NCBI GenBank assembly: GCA_900541665.1
Contig: UQKV01000042.1
Coordinates: forward strand, 1 to 19,705
Source of the DNA: an uncultured Collinsella sp.
Lineage (GTDB): Bacteria > Actinomycetota > Coriobacteriia > Coriobacteriales > Coriobacteriaceae
Direction: 5' to 3'
DNA: 19,705 bases
The notes below the pieces were generated by a model, which ran no database searches, was not told where the DNA came from, and saw only the letters and a program-made list of their open reading frames with translations. The position numbers were made by a program, and so were the translations under genes. Below are positions 1 to 6,718 of the stretch, in pieces (position 1 is the stretch's first letter; each line of letters opens with the position of its first letter).

Positions 1-2297
1 ACTGTGAGGGCAAGGAACCCAAGGCGGACGACGAGGTGGCCATCGACCGCGTCTTTGCCACCAATAACGACCTCGCCATCGGCGATAAGGTCGAGCTCGA
101 GGGGCGCACCTATACCATCTGCGGGATCATGACGCAGCCCGATAGCCAGGCGTTGTTCCTCGACAATTCGGACTTTACGGTGAACACCATCACGTATGGC
201 GTAGCCGAGGTCACCGACGCCGGTTTTGTTGCGCTCGAGGATGCCGGCGGCGCACCCGCCTATACGTACTCCTTTACCTTTAACGACCGCGATCTCCCCA
301 CCGCGGATCGCATCGATGCGGAGCAGGATATGGTCGAGGCGCTGACCGATGCCGATGCGCGCGTGGACGATCTGATCGATGCCGATTCCAATCAGGGCAT
401 TGGCTATGCGCGCGACGACGTGGACGGCGACGCCATGATGTGGATGACGTTGCTCGACATCATCATCGTGATCATGGCATTTGTCTTTGTGGTGCTCACC
501 GACGCCACCATTGAGGAGGAGAGCGCCATCATCGGCACGCTGCTCGCCAGCGGCTATCGCCGCCGCGAGATCGTGCTGCACTACCTTGCGCTTCCCGCTA
601 TCGTGGGCGTGGTCGCGGCGCTTTTGGGCACCGCGCTCGGCGTCGCGTTCTTTACCGAGCCCATGCGCGGCCTCTATTACGGTTCGTATAGCCTGCCTCC
701 CTTCCAGGTGTACTGGAGCTGGGAGATCTTTGTGAAGTGCGCCGTGGTCCCCGCCGCCGCGCTCATCCTTATCACGCTGGTGGGTCTGCTCCGCAAAATG
801 GGCAAGACGCCGCTGCAGTTCCTTCGCCACGAGGCGAGCGGCAAATCGGGCACCAAGCGCGGCTTGCAGCTGCCGGAGCGCATGGGTTTTGTTTCCCGCT
901 TTCGGCTGCGTATCTTCCTGCGCAACCTGGGCAACTTCGCCACGCTCTTCGTGGGCATTGCATTTGCGTCGCTGCTGCTGCTCTTTGGCCTGGCGATTCT
1001 GCCCACGATGACGCACTATGCGGACAACCTCGAGACAAGCCTGGTCGCCGAGCACCAGTACACGCTCAAGGCGCCGCTGGAGCTCGAGGGCACTGCCGAG
1101 GAGCGCGAGCAGTGGTCGGCACTCGAGCGCTTGCAGTCGGTTGACGGCGCACTCCTCACCGCCGCCCAGGATGCCGATGACGAGCTTGACGACGCGGCCG
1201 ATACAGCGCAGACGGCAGCCGATGCCGCGACCGCATCTCCGTTTGCCGAGAGCCTGGCCGCAGCGCAGGATGCGCTTGCCAAGGTCCAGGACAAGAAGGA
1301 TGCGCTCTATGCGCGCCTTGACGACCTTGCCGATGCCCTCGGCTGCAACCGCGATGAGGCTATCGACCTGATCGACAAAGCCTCCAAGATTGACACTGAC
1401 AACGACGATATTCACCCGGTCAATACGACCGACAACGGCGCGGGCGCAATCGCACAGGCCGAGAAATACGCCGTTTACCAGCTGCAATACGACCGCGGCG
1501 ATGGTAATGGCGAGGAGACGATTTCCGTCTACGGCATCTCGCCCGATTCGCGCTATTGGAAAGATCTCAACGTCGGCGATGGGCGCATCGTCTTTGGCGG
1601 CGGTCTGCTCGATAAGTTTGGCTGGAGCGAGGGCCAGAAGGTCACGCTCAGCGACAAGTACGAGGGCGAGCATTATTCCCTTGAGTACGAGGGCAAGGAC
1701 TGTGCCTGGGGCTCCAAGTCGGACATGAATATCTATATGAGTATCGACGACTTTAACGAGCTGTTCGACAACGACGCCGCCTACTTTAACGGCTATGTGA
1801 GCGACGAGAGGCTCGACCTTGACGCGCGCTACTTTGCCGGCGACACCACGCCCGACGACATGCGCGCCGTGGGCGACCAGTTCATCGGCATGATGAGCAA
1901 AATGATTGGCATGATGATCGGGCTCGCGGTGTTTATCTTCCTGCTGTTTATGTACCTGCTGACCAAGGCGGTGATCGACCACAGCTCCCGTTCGATCAGC
2001 TACATGAAAGTCTTTGGCTATCGCGATAGCGAGATCTCGCATCTGTACATCCGCTCGATCACACTGTGCGTGGCGGCGTCGCTCGTGCTGAGCCTGCCGG
2101 TCATTATTGGCTCGCTCACGGCCATCTTCCGCTCGATGCTGCTCGCCTACAACGGCAATATCGAGATCTACGTGCCCGCTTGGTCCATGGCTGCATGCGT
2201 CGGCATTGGCTTTGCGACCTACCTGGTCGTGGCGCTGCTACACACGCGCTCTATCAAGCGCGTCAGCCTGGCCGAGGCCCTCAAAGTCCAGGAATAG
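1..2297 (+). CDS. ABC transporter permease, FtsX/MacB-type (5' end outside window)
   Basis: The frame is open to the left edge, so the true start lies upstream; the GTG near position 36 has no reason to be the start. The visible ~765 residues hold an extracytoplasmic segment, then hydrophobic helices encoded near 435-500, 565-650, 720-790 and 925-1010, a large extracytoplasmic insert (about 1020-1880), and three more helices near 1895-1970, 2050-2130 and 2180-2250. The cytoplasmic phrases after the helices (YRRREIVLHY and FGYRDSEISHLY) are typical of FtsX repeats, so two FtsX domains are present. The insert begins with an Ala/Asp-rich, probably coiled-coil stretch (1140-1340). Permeases of this kind work with a separate ATPase, expected upstream, and move lipids, peptides or drugs or transmit mechanical force. 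The substrate cannot be told from sequence. The stop is TAG at 2295-2297. Confidence 0.85.
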   Translation, partial: CEGKEPKADDEVAIDRVFATNNDLAIGDKVELEGRTYTICGIMTQPDSQALFLDNSDFTVNTITYGVAEVTDAGFVALEDAGGAPAYTYSFTFNDRDLPTADRIDAEQDMVEALTDADARVDDLIDADSNQGIGYARDDVDGDAMMWMTLLDIIIVIMAFVFVVLTDATIEEESAIIGTLLASGYRRREIVLHYLALPAIVGVVAALLGTALGVAFFTEPMRGLYYGSYSLPPFQVYWSWEIFVKCAVVPAAALILITLVGLLRKMGKTPLQFLRHEASGKSGTKRGLQLPERMGFVSRFRLRIFLRNLGNFATLFVGIAFASLLLLFGLAILPTMTHYADNLETSLVAEHQYTLKAPLELEGTAEEREQWSALERLQSVDGALLTAAQDADDELDDAADTAQTAADAATASPFAESLAAAQDALAKVQDKKDALYARLDDLADALGCNRDEAIDLIDKASKIDTDNDDIHPVNTTDNGAGAIAQAEKYAVYQLQYDRGDGNGEETISVYGISPDSRYWKDLNVGDGRIVFGGGLLDKFGWSEGQKVTLSDKYEGEHYSLEYEGKDCAWGSKSDMNIYMSIDDFNELFDNDAAYFNGYVSDERLDLDARYFAGDTTPDDMRAVGDQFIGMMSKMIGMMIGLAVFIFLLFMYLLTKAVIDHSSRSISYMKVFGYRDSEISHLYIRSITLCVAASLVLSLPVIIGSLTAIFRSMLLAYNGNIEIYVPAWSMAACVGIGFATYLVVALLHTRSIKRVSLAEALKVQE

Positions 2298-2349
2298 AGA
2301 ACCGCCCGCACGCGGGGGCGCGAACCGAAGGAAGGGTGTCCCCGCGTTA

Positions 2350-2377
2350 TTTGCCCGCCAGGCAAGACGTGGGCAAA
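2350..2377 (+). repeat. Inverted repeat with two alternative hairpins upstream of the methyltransferase
   Basis: TTTGCCC at 2350-2356 is the exact reverse complement of GGGCAAA at 2371-2377. The same left arm can instead pair with GGCAA at 2361-2365 (TTGCC/GGCAA, 5-nt loop), so the two stems exclude each other. It lies 39 bp before the methyltransferase ATG. There is no T run, so it is not a standard terminator. A regulatory role is inference. Confidence 0.4.
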
Positions 2378-2416
2378 CGCGCGCAACGTCAGACTTCCCC
2401 GAACAGAAGGAGACCC

Positions 2417-3061
2417 ATGGCAAAATCGGCAGAGGAGCTCAAGCAGCTCTCCATCAAAGAGTTCACCGAGGCGGCAAAGGTCTATGAATCCGGCCATGCC
2501 GGCATCTACGAGATGTGCAAGGACGACTATCCGCAAATGCTCGAGGAGCTTGAGCTCGAACCGTTCGAGGACGCGCTCGACGTGGGCTGTGGAACCGGAG
2601 CCGTCCTAGAACTGCTCCACGCCCGGTACCCCAGCAAGCACTTGACTGGACTCGACCTCACACCCGGGATGATCGACGTCGCCCGGGCAAAGCGGCTCGA
2701 TAACGTCAGCTTTGTCGTCGGAGACGCGGAGACGCTGCCCTTCGAGCCCCGGAGCTTCGACGCCGTGCTCTGCTCCAACAGCTTCCACCACTACCCGCAT
2801 CCGGAGAGGTTTTTCGCCGAGGTGGCACGCGTCCTTCGGCCCGGCGGGCGACTGGTCCTTCGCGACTACACCTCGAACGATGTCGCGGTCTGGCTCATGA
2901 ACAACATCGAGCTACCGCTGGCACGCCTCTTGGGCCATGGCGACGTGCGCATCCTCAAGCTGTCCGAGCTACGCGCGCTCGTCGAGGAATCCGGGCTCAC
3001 CCCGCTCAAGCTCGAGGCGCAGAAGGGATTCCGCGCGCATCTGGTCGCGCGAAAGGGCTAG
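2417..3061 (+). CDS. Class I SAM-dependent methyltransferase
   Basis: A 214-residue protein. The start at ATG 2417 is set by the strong ribosome binding site AAGGAG at 2406-2411; the frame is open far upstream, but that part lies inside the permease gene. Motif I is DVGCGTG (residues 55-61), the acidic residue ending strand 2 is in GLDLTPGM (78-85), motif II is GDAETLPF (102-109), and motif III/post-motif features are NSFHHYPHP (121-129) and RVLRPGG (138-144). This is the UbiE/Methyltransf_11-like fold, acting in the cytoplasm with S-adenosylmethionine as methyl donor. The tail after residue 155 would shape the acceptor site and gives no recognisable specificity. It follows the permease by 119 bp and may be co-transcribed or have its own signal. 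The acceptor is unknown. Confidence 0.88.
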   Translation: MAKSAEELKQLSIKEFTEAAKVYESGHAGIYEMCKDDYPQMLEELELEPFEDALDVGCGTGAVLELLHARYPSKHLTGLDLTPGMIDVARAKRLDNVSFVVGDAETLPFEPRSFDAVLCSNSFHHYPHPERFFAEVARVLRPGGRLVLRDYTSNDVAVWLMNNIELPLARLLGHGDVRILKLSELRALVEESGLTPLKLEAQKGFRAHLVARKG

Positions 3062-3066
3062 CGGTC

Positions 3067-3126
3067 CACGCCAGGACGCTCCGTCACGCCAGGGCACGCC
3101 ATCAAACCAGATTGTGGCCACGCCAG
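3067..3126 (+). repeat. Degenerate short direct repeats (CACGCCAG)
   Basis: CACGCCAG occurs at 3067-3074, 3085-3092 and 3119-3126, with a near copy (CACGCCAT) at 3095-3102. The near copy is followed by CAAACCA, a string echoed at about 3136-3142. It lies directly after the methyltransferase stop in the 373-bp gap (3062-3434), which holds no credible gene. It looks like decayed repeat DNA; spacing is irregular and there is no CRISPR-like structure. Confidence 0.45.
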
Positions 3127-3144
3127 AACGCGCCACCAAACCAA

Positions 3145-3174
3145 GGCGCGCCGCCACAAACGTGACGGCGCGCC
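3145..3174. other. Perfect GC-rich hairpin in the 3062-3434 gap
   Basis: GGCGCGCCG at 3145-3153 and CGGCGCGCC at 3166-3174 are exact reverse complements separated by 12 nt. The stem is strong, but no T run follows on either strand. It could slow or end transcription after the methyltransferase gene with Rho, or be a repeat remnant. Confidence 0.45.
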
Positions 3175-3223
3175 CCACTTACCAGATGCCGATGATTCGC
3201 CGGTCTACCGGTCGGGTTGGCAA

Positions 3224-3345
3224 GGACGGTCCCTATATGCCGGCCTTCGGGGACGTTCCTTTCCTGCCGGCACTTGGGAACTGTCTCCAACTGCCGGGCG
3301 GTGAAGGAGTGTCCCTTGCGATTAGTCATTTAAGAGCGTCCCCAA
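3224..3345 (+). repeat. Imperfect 27-bp tandem array
   Basis: TGCCGG recurs at 3238, 3265 and 3292, exactly 27 bp apart. Each copy is followed by a G-rich stretch and a pyrimidine-rich block (ACGTTCC, CTGTCTCC, GTGTCCC). A related GGACGGTCCC lies before the first copy, and the palindrome at 3323-3351, containing GCGTCCCC, follows in about the same register. The units are diverged, suggesting an old array. No coding frame or promoter is evident inside it. Confidence 0.5.
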
Positions 3346-3351
3346 TGACTA
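3323..3351. repeat. 29-bp palindromic interspersed repeat, copy 1
   Basis: TAGTCATT (3323-3330) and AATGACTA (3344-3351) are exact inverted repeats around a 13-nt loop. A copy with one base changed, in the loop, lies at 11722-11750. The end is 10 bp before the putative -35 of the DUF362 gene. It resembles a REP- or MITE-like intergenic element. Confidence 0.7.
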
Positions 3352-3361
3352 GGTGCCGTAC

Positions 3362-3392
3362 TTGACTTTAACTCTGCTTTAACTGGTACCAT
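3362..3392 (+). promoter_or_regulatory. Candidate promoter for the DUF362 gene
   Basis: TTGACT at 3362-3367 serves as -35. A -10-like TACCAT lies at 3387-3392, preceded by the extended element TG at 3384-3385. The 19-bp spacer is long and the -10 is a weak match, so only moderate trust is due. Confidence 0.4.
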
Positions 3393-3434
3393 CCTCTATG
3401 TCTGTAACGCCATATAGACCGAGGGGATAGATCT

Positions 3435-4640
3435 ATGACCGCAACTGCACCCGCAGCACCCGCCAAGGTGTACTTCACCAACCTGCGCACGCATGCTCGC
3501 GAGAGCCAGCTCGACAAGCTCAAGCGCCTCATCCGTCACGCCGGTATCGAGCAGATCGACTTTGAGAACAAGTTCGTCGCCATCAAGATTCACTTTGGCG
3601 AGCTGGGCAATCTGAGCTTTTTGCGCCCCAACTACGCCCGCGCCGTCGCAGATGTCGTGAAGGAGCTGGGCGGCAAGCCCTTCCTCACCGACTGCAATAC
3701 GCTCTATGTGGGTAGCCGCAAAAACGCGCTCGAGCACATCGATACCGCTTATCAGAACGGTTTTACCCCGTATGCCACGGGCTGCCAGATCATCATCGCC
3801 GACGGCCTCAAGGGCACCGACGAGGCGCTCGTCCCGGTCGAGGGCGGCGAGTACGTGCGCGAGGCCAAGATCGGTCAGGCGCTCATGGATGCCGATATCG
3901 TGATCAGCCTCACGCACTTTAAGGGCCATGAGCAGGCCGGCTTTGGCGGCGCCATGAAGAACCTGGGCATGGGAGGCGGCAGCCGTGCCGGCAAGATGGA
4001 GCAGCATGCCGCCGGCAAGCCGAACGTCTCGACCGAGCACTGCGTTGGCTGCCGTGCCTGCGAAAAGATCTGCGCGCACGACGCCGTCTCGTTCACCGAC
4101 ACCCGCGAGCGTGAGCTTGCCAACGGCAATACCCGCACGGTTCACGTCGCCGCTATCGACCACGATCGCTGCGTGGGCTGCGGACGCTGCATTGCGGCAT
4201 GCAACCAGGATTGCATCAAGCCCGGCTATGACGCCGCGGCCGACGTGCTCAACTGCAAGATCGCCGAGTATACAAAGGCCGTTGTCGACGGCCGCCCGAG
4301 CTTCCACATCTCGCTTGCCATGGACATCAGTCCCAACTGCGACTGCCATCCCGAAAACGATACGCCTATCGTCAACGACATCGGCATGTTCGCGAGCTTC
4401 GACCCGGTCGCCATCGACCAGGCCTGCGCCGATGCCGTCATGGCATCCGAGCCGCTGCCCAACACCGAGCTCACCGATAGCGCGGCCAAGATGGAGCACA
4501 ACCACGAGCATCTGGAGGGCGAGCAGGCCAAGGATCCCTTCTGCATCACGCATCCCGACACCGACTGGCGCGTGTGCATCGCGCATGCCGAGAAGATCGG
4601 CCTGGGCACGAGCAAGTACGAGCTCATCGAGGTCAAGTAG
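3435..4640 (+). CDS. DUF362 domain protein with two [4Fe-4S] ferredoxin motifs
   Basis: A 401-residue protein starting at ATG 3435, with GAGGGG at 3421-3426 as ribosome binding site. The N-terminal part (about residues 10-195) is DUF362, with KIHFGELGN, HFKGHEQAGFGGAMKNLGMG and related conserved blocks. A bacterial ferredoxin pair follows: Cys203, 206, 209 and 213 (CVGCRACEKIC), and Cys246, 249, 252 and 256 (CVGCGRCIAAC). The DUF362 ending follows (NCDCHPENDTPIVNDIG, then DPVAID). Family members are cytoplasmic Fe-S proteins of unproven, probably electron-transfer, function. The gene has its own candidate promoter and terminator and looks monocistronic. There is no signal peptide. Confidence 0.9.
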   Translation: MTATAPAAPAKVYFTNLRTHARESQLDKLKRLIRHAGIEQIDFENKFVAIKIHFGELGNLSFLRPNYARAVADVVKELGGKPFLTDCNTLYVGSRKNALEHIDTAYQNGFTPYATGCQIIIADGLKGTDEALVPVEGGEYVREAKIGQALMDADIVISLTHFKGHEQAGFGGAMKNLGMGGGSRAGKMEQHAAGKPNVSTEHCVGCRACEKICAHDAVSFTDTRERELANGNTRTVHVAAIDHDRCVGCGRCIAACNQDCIKPGYDAAADVLNCKIAEYTKAVVDGRPSFHISLAMDISPNCDCHPENDTPIVNDIGMFASFDPVAIDQACADAVMASEPLPNTELTDSAAKMEHNHEHLEGEQAKDPFCITHPDTDWRVCIAHAEKIGLGTSKYELIEVK

Positions 4641-4687
4641 CGTCTAGCTATTGGACAAATCAAGCGTTTTTGTAGCGCAGCGTTAGC

Positions 4688-4727
4688 AAAAGCCGCCCGT
4701 GAGCACAGTGCCCGCGGGCGGCTTTTT
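4688..4727. terminator. Bidirectional Rho-independent terminator
   Basis: GCCGCCCG (4692-4699) pairs with CGGGCGGC (4715-4722) and is flanked by AAAA on the left and TTTTT on the right, so it reads as a terminator on both strands. It sits between the convergent DUF362 and hydrolase genes, as expected for a shared terminator. Confidence 0.85.
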
Positions 4728-4772
4728 GGAAGTGCTAAGGGGTCAGATAGACTGGTAAACCGTCCTATTTGC

Positions 4773-5738
4773 CTAAAAATACTCGTCGAGGAAGTTGTCG
4801 ACCGTGTTCCAGTAGAGTTCGGGGTCGACCTGCGCGCTCTTGGCGTGGGTGGCGCCATGGACGGTGAGCTTTTGCTTGACCTTGCTGGCGCACGCGTCGT
4901 AGTTTTGGTCGAGCATGCTGTACGGCACAAAGGTGTCTTGGTCACCGTGGATAAACAGCATGGGAACCGTCGCGCGCTTGAGCTGTTCCACGCTGCTCGC
5001 CTTATGAAAGTCGTAGCCCGCGCGCACGTTGCATACCAGGTTTGCTACATCGAGCAAGGGAAAGCTGGGCAGGCCGAACACGTCCTTGAGCTGCAGAGAA
5101 AACTCGTCCCAAACACTCGTATAACCGCAGTCCTCGATAATGCATTTCACGTTTGCGGGCAGAGATTCCCCTGCGACGTTCATGGCGGTTGCCGCACCCA
5201 TCGACTCGCCAAAGACCAGGATGCGCGCCTCGGGGTCAGCCTGAACGATTTGCTCGATCCATGCGACGATGTCGAGGCGCTCGGGCCAGCCCATGCCGAT
5301 ATAGTCGCCGCCGGAGCGCTCGTGAGCGCGGGCGGCGGGTGCGAGTACGTTCATGCCGCGGTCGTGGAATCGCTTGACGTATCGGGCCATACCGATGGGC
5401 TCGTTGGTATATCCATGCAGGCAGACGGCGTAGTCGTGTGTGCTCTCCGACGCAGCAAAATACCAGGCGGCAAGCTCGGTCCCGTCGTCCGCGGTGAGGC
5501 TGCTGCTCTCGCGGTTTTCCTTAAACCACGCCCGTGCCTCGCCCTCCTCGGCGTCCATCTGCTCGCCCTTTTCGGCGTCCTTGCCGTCCTGCATCATCTT
5601 CATGGTGTAGGGCGCTTGGGGATTCAGGGCAAAGTCGAACAAGAAGTTGCCGGCAAACCCCAGCAGCGCGACAACGAGCACCAGCGCAACGACGCCGGCT
5701 ATCTTGAGCTTTCGATGGGAACGTGCGTTTTGAGACAT
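4773..5738 (-). CDS. Membrane-anchored alpha/beta hydrolase
   Basis: A 321-residue protein. A basic N-terminus (NARSHRKLK) and one hydrophobic helix at about residues 12-34 suggest a signal anchor with the catalytic domain outside the cytoplasm. The alpha/beta-hydrolase core runs from about residue 80. It shows the oxyanion-loop phrase CLHGYTNEP (106-114), nucleophile elbow GESMG (Ser179), acid HGDQDTFVP (Asp268) and catalytic His298 in GATHAKS. Residues 50-80 are charged and low complexity. The family includes esterases, lipases and peptidases; the substrate is not readable. The ATG lies after AGGAAA at 10 nt. The upstream region on this strand has a good promoter with two operator-like palindromes, so regulated expression is likely. 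Confidence 0.87.
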   Translation of the reverse strand: MSQNARSHRKLKIAGVVALVLVVALLGFAGNFLFDFALNPQAPYTMKMMQDGKDAEKGEQMDAEEGEARAWFKENRESSSLTADDGTELAAWYFAASESTHDYAVCLHGYTNEPIGMARYVKRFHDRGMNVLAPAARAHERSGGDYIGMGWPERLDIVAWIEQIVQADPEARILVFGESMGAATAMNVAGESLPANVKCIIEDCGYTSVWDEFSLQLKDVFGLPSFPLLDVANLVCNVRAGYDFHKASSVEQLKRATVPMLFIHGDQDTFVPYSMLDQNYDACASKVKQKLTVHGATHAKSAQVDPELYWNTVDNFLDEYF

Positions 5739-5757
5739 AAGAAGCTTTCCTATAAGA

Positions 5758-5773
5758 TGTTAATACATCAACA
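5758..5773. promoter_or_regulatory. Operator-like palindrome, site 1
   Basis: The reverse strand reads TGTTGATGTATTAACA. It matches site 2 (5803-5818) at 12 of 16 positions when both are read with GTTGATG leading. It lies downstream of the -10 of the hydrolase promoter, within the predicted 5' leader. The binding protein is unknown. Confidence 0.5.
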
Positions 5774-5787
5774 TTTAATGCAAGCGC

Positions 5788-5816
5788 ATTATGGACGTTC
5801 GCCGTTGATGCGTCAA
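5788..5816 (-). promoter_or_regulatory. Promoter of the alpha/beta hydrolase gene
   Basis: On the reverse strand TTGACG (5816-5811) and CATAAT (5793-5788) are separated by exactly 17 bp, a good sigma-70-type promoter. The predicted start of transcription is near 5781, giving a leader of about 40 nt. Confidence 0.7.
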
Positions 5817-5818
5817 CA
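5803..5818. promoter_or_regulatory. Operator-like palindrome, site 2
   Basis: CGTTGATGCGTCAACA is nearly palindromic (GTTGA, 4 nt, TCAAC) and covers the whole -35 hexamer of the hydrolase promoter. Its centre is 45 bp from that of site 1, roughly four helical turns, which suits two dimers binding or looping. Confidence 0.5.
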
Positions 5819-5859
5819 GGCAAAGAATGGGTAAACAAAGGGTCACGTATGGTGCAAAT

Positions 5860-5889
5860 TTCGCACGTACCTAGACGCTTTGATATAGT
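5860..5889 (+). promoter_or_regulatory. Candidate promoter of the hemolysin III-type gene
   Basis: TATAGT at 5884-5889 is a good -10. TTCGCA at 5860-5865, 18 bp upstream, is a fair -35 (4 of 6 consensus bases). It points away from the hydrolase promoter, so the two genes are divergently transcribed. Confidence 0.45.
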
Positions 5890-5924
5890 GTTGAGAACTC
5901 TTTACGTTGGAGGATGTAACCGGC

Positions 5925-6608
5925 ATGTCCGATTCGAGCGACAGTTCTAAGCCGCGACCCAAGACCGCGGCCGTTCCACACTACACGGTGGGCGAGGAGA
6001 TCATGAACTCCGTCACCCATGGTGTCGGCTGCCTGCTGGGTATCGCGGGCCTGGTGCTCCTGATCGTATTCGCCGCCCTGCGCGGCGGAGGCCCGGCCCA
6101 CATGGCCGCGGCAATTGTCTATGGCGTCAGCATTATCCTCGAATACCTAGCCTCCACGCTCTACCACGCGATTCAGCCCGCGCGCGCCAAGCGCGTGTTT
6201 CGCATCATCGACCACAGCTGCATCTACCTGCTCATTGCGGGCAGCTATACGCCGTTTTGCCTTATCACGCTCGCAAACGACGGCGGCCCTGCGCTGTTCT
6301 TTGCCGTATGGGCCATCGCCATTATCGGCATCGCCCTCGAGTGCTTTATGCGCGAGCGTCAACCGCACTGGGTAAGCGGCCTGGTTTACCTGCTGATGGG
6401 CTGGCTCGTTGTTTTTAAGCTGCCCGAACTTGTGGCGCTGCTCAACCCCGTGGCACTTGCCCTGCTCGCCGTCGGCGGCGTGTGCTACACCGCGGGCGTG
6501 CCGTTCTATATCGCCAAAAACGTGCGCTACCTGCACAGTGTGTTTCACTTGTGGGTGCTCGCCGGCAGTATCTTCCAGTTCATGGCGGTGATCCTCTTCG
6601 TAATCTAG
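5925..6608 (+). CDS. trhA: Hemolysin III family membrane protein (TrhA/YqfA, PAQR superfamily)
   Basis: A 227-residue protein from ATG 5925, chosen because GGAGG lies 11 nt upstream; an in-frame TTG at 5907 sits inside or before that site and is rejected. About seven hydrophobic helices fill residues 28-227. Family signatures are SVTHGVG (29-35), STLYH (His81), the IIDHSCIYLLIAGSYTPF block (94-111) and HSVFH (His204, His208). His81, His204 and His208 match the metal-binding histidines of the PAQR fold. A further His common after GS in this family is Gln218 here. Despite the name, the usual role appears to be membrane or lipid homeostasis, not haemolysis. The next gene starts 110 bp downstream. 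Confidence 0.9.
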   Translation: MSDSSDSSKPRPKTAAVPHYTVGEEIMNSVTHGVGCLLGIAGLVLLIVFAALRGGGPAHMAAAIVYGVSIILEYLASTLYHAIQPARAKRVFRIIDHSCIYLLIAGSYTPFCLITLANDGGPALFFAVWAIAIIGIALECFMRERQPHWVSGLVYLLMGWLVVFKLPELVALLNPVALALLAVGGVCYTAGVPFYIAKNVRYLHSVFHLWVLAGSIFQFMAVILFVI

Positions 6609-6718
6609 CGACCACGCCTGCGCGCCCGCGTCCTTGTTTGGGCGCCGGCGCAATTGCCGTATCCGCCGTCAACGTTTTAATCCGACGTCCCGAATCTTGG
6701 AGGTTCGAGAAACTCCCG

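Noticed and set aside
2066..2416. N-terminal extension of the methyltransferase
   Set aside because: The extension lies within the permease gene in another frame and is Arg-rich nonsense; a strong ribosome binding site marks ATG 2417.
3067..3351. CRISPR array
   Set aside because: Repeats are short, diverged and either irregular or directly tandem without spacers; no cas genes are present.
3396..4586. 396-residue reverse frame opposite the DUF362 gene
   Set aside because: The forward frame has clear ferredoxin and DUF362 motifs; the reverse one has none and no good ribosome binding site.
4845..5834. 329-residue forward frame opposite the alpha/beta hydrolase
   Set aside because: The reverse strand carries the full hydrolase triad, a promoter and a ribosome binding site; this frame has no motif.
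6622..6645. Terminator between the hemolysin III and CNNM genes
   Set aside because: GCGCCC/GGGCGC is only a 6-bp stem with a 12-nt loop and no T run; too weak to call.
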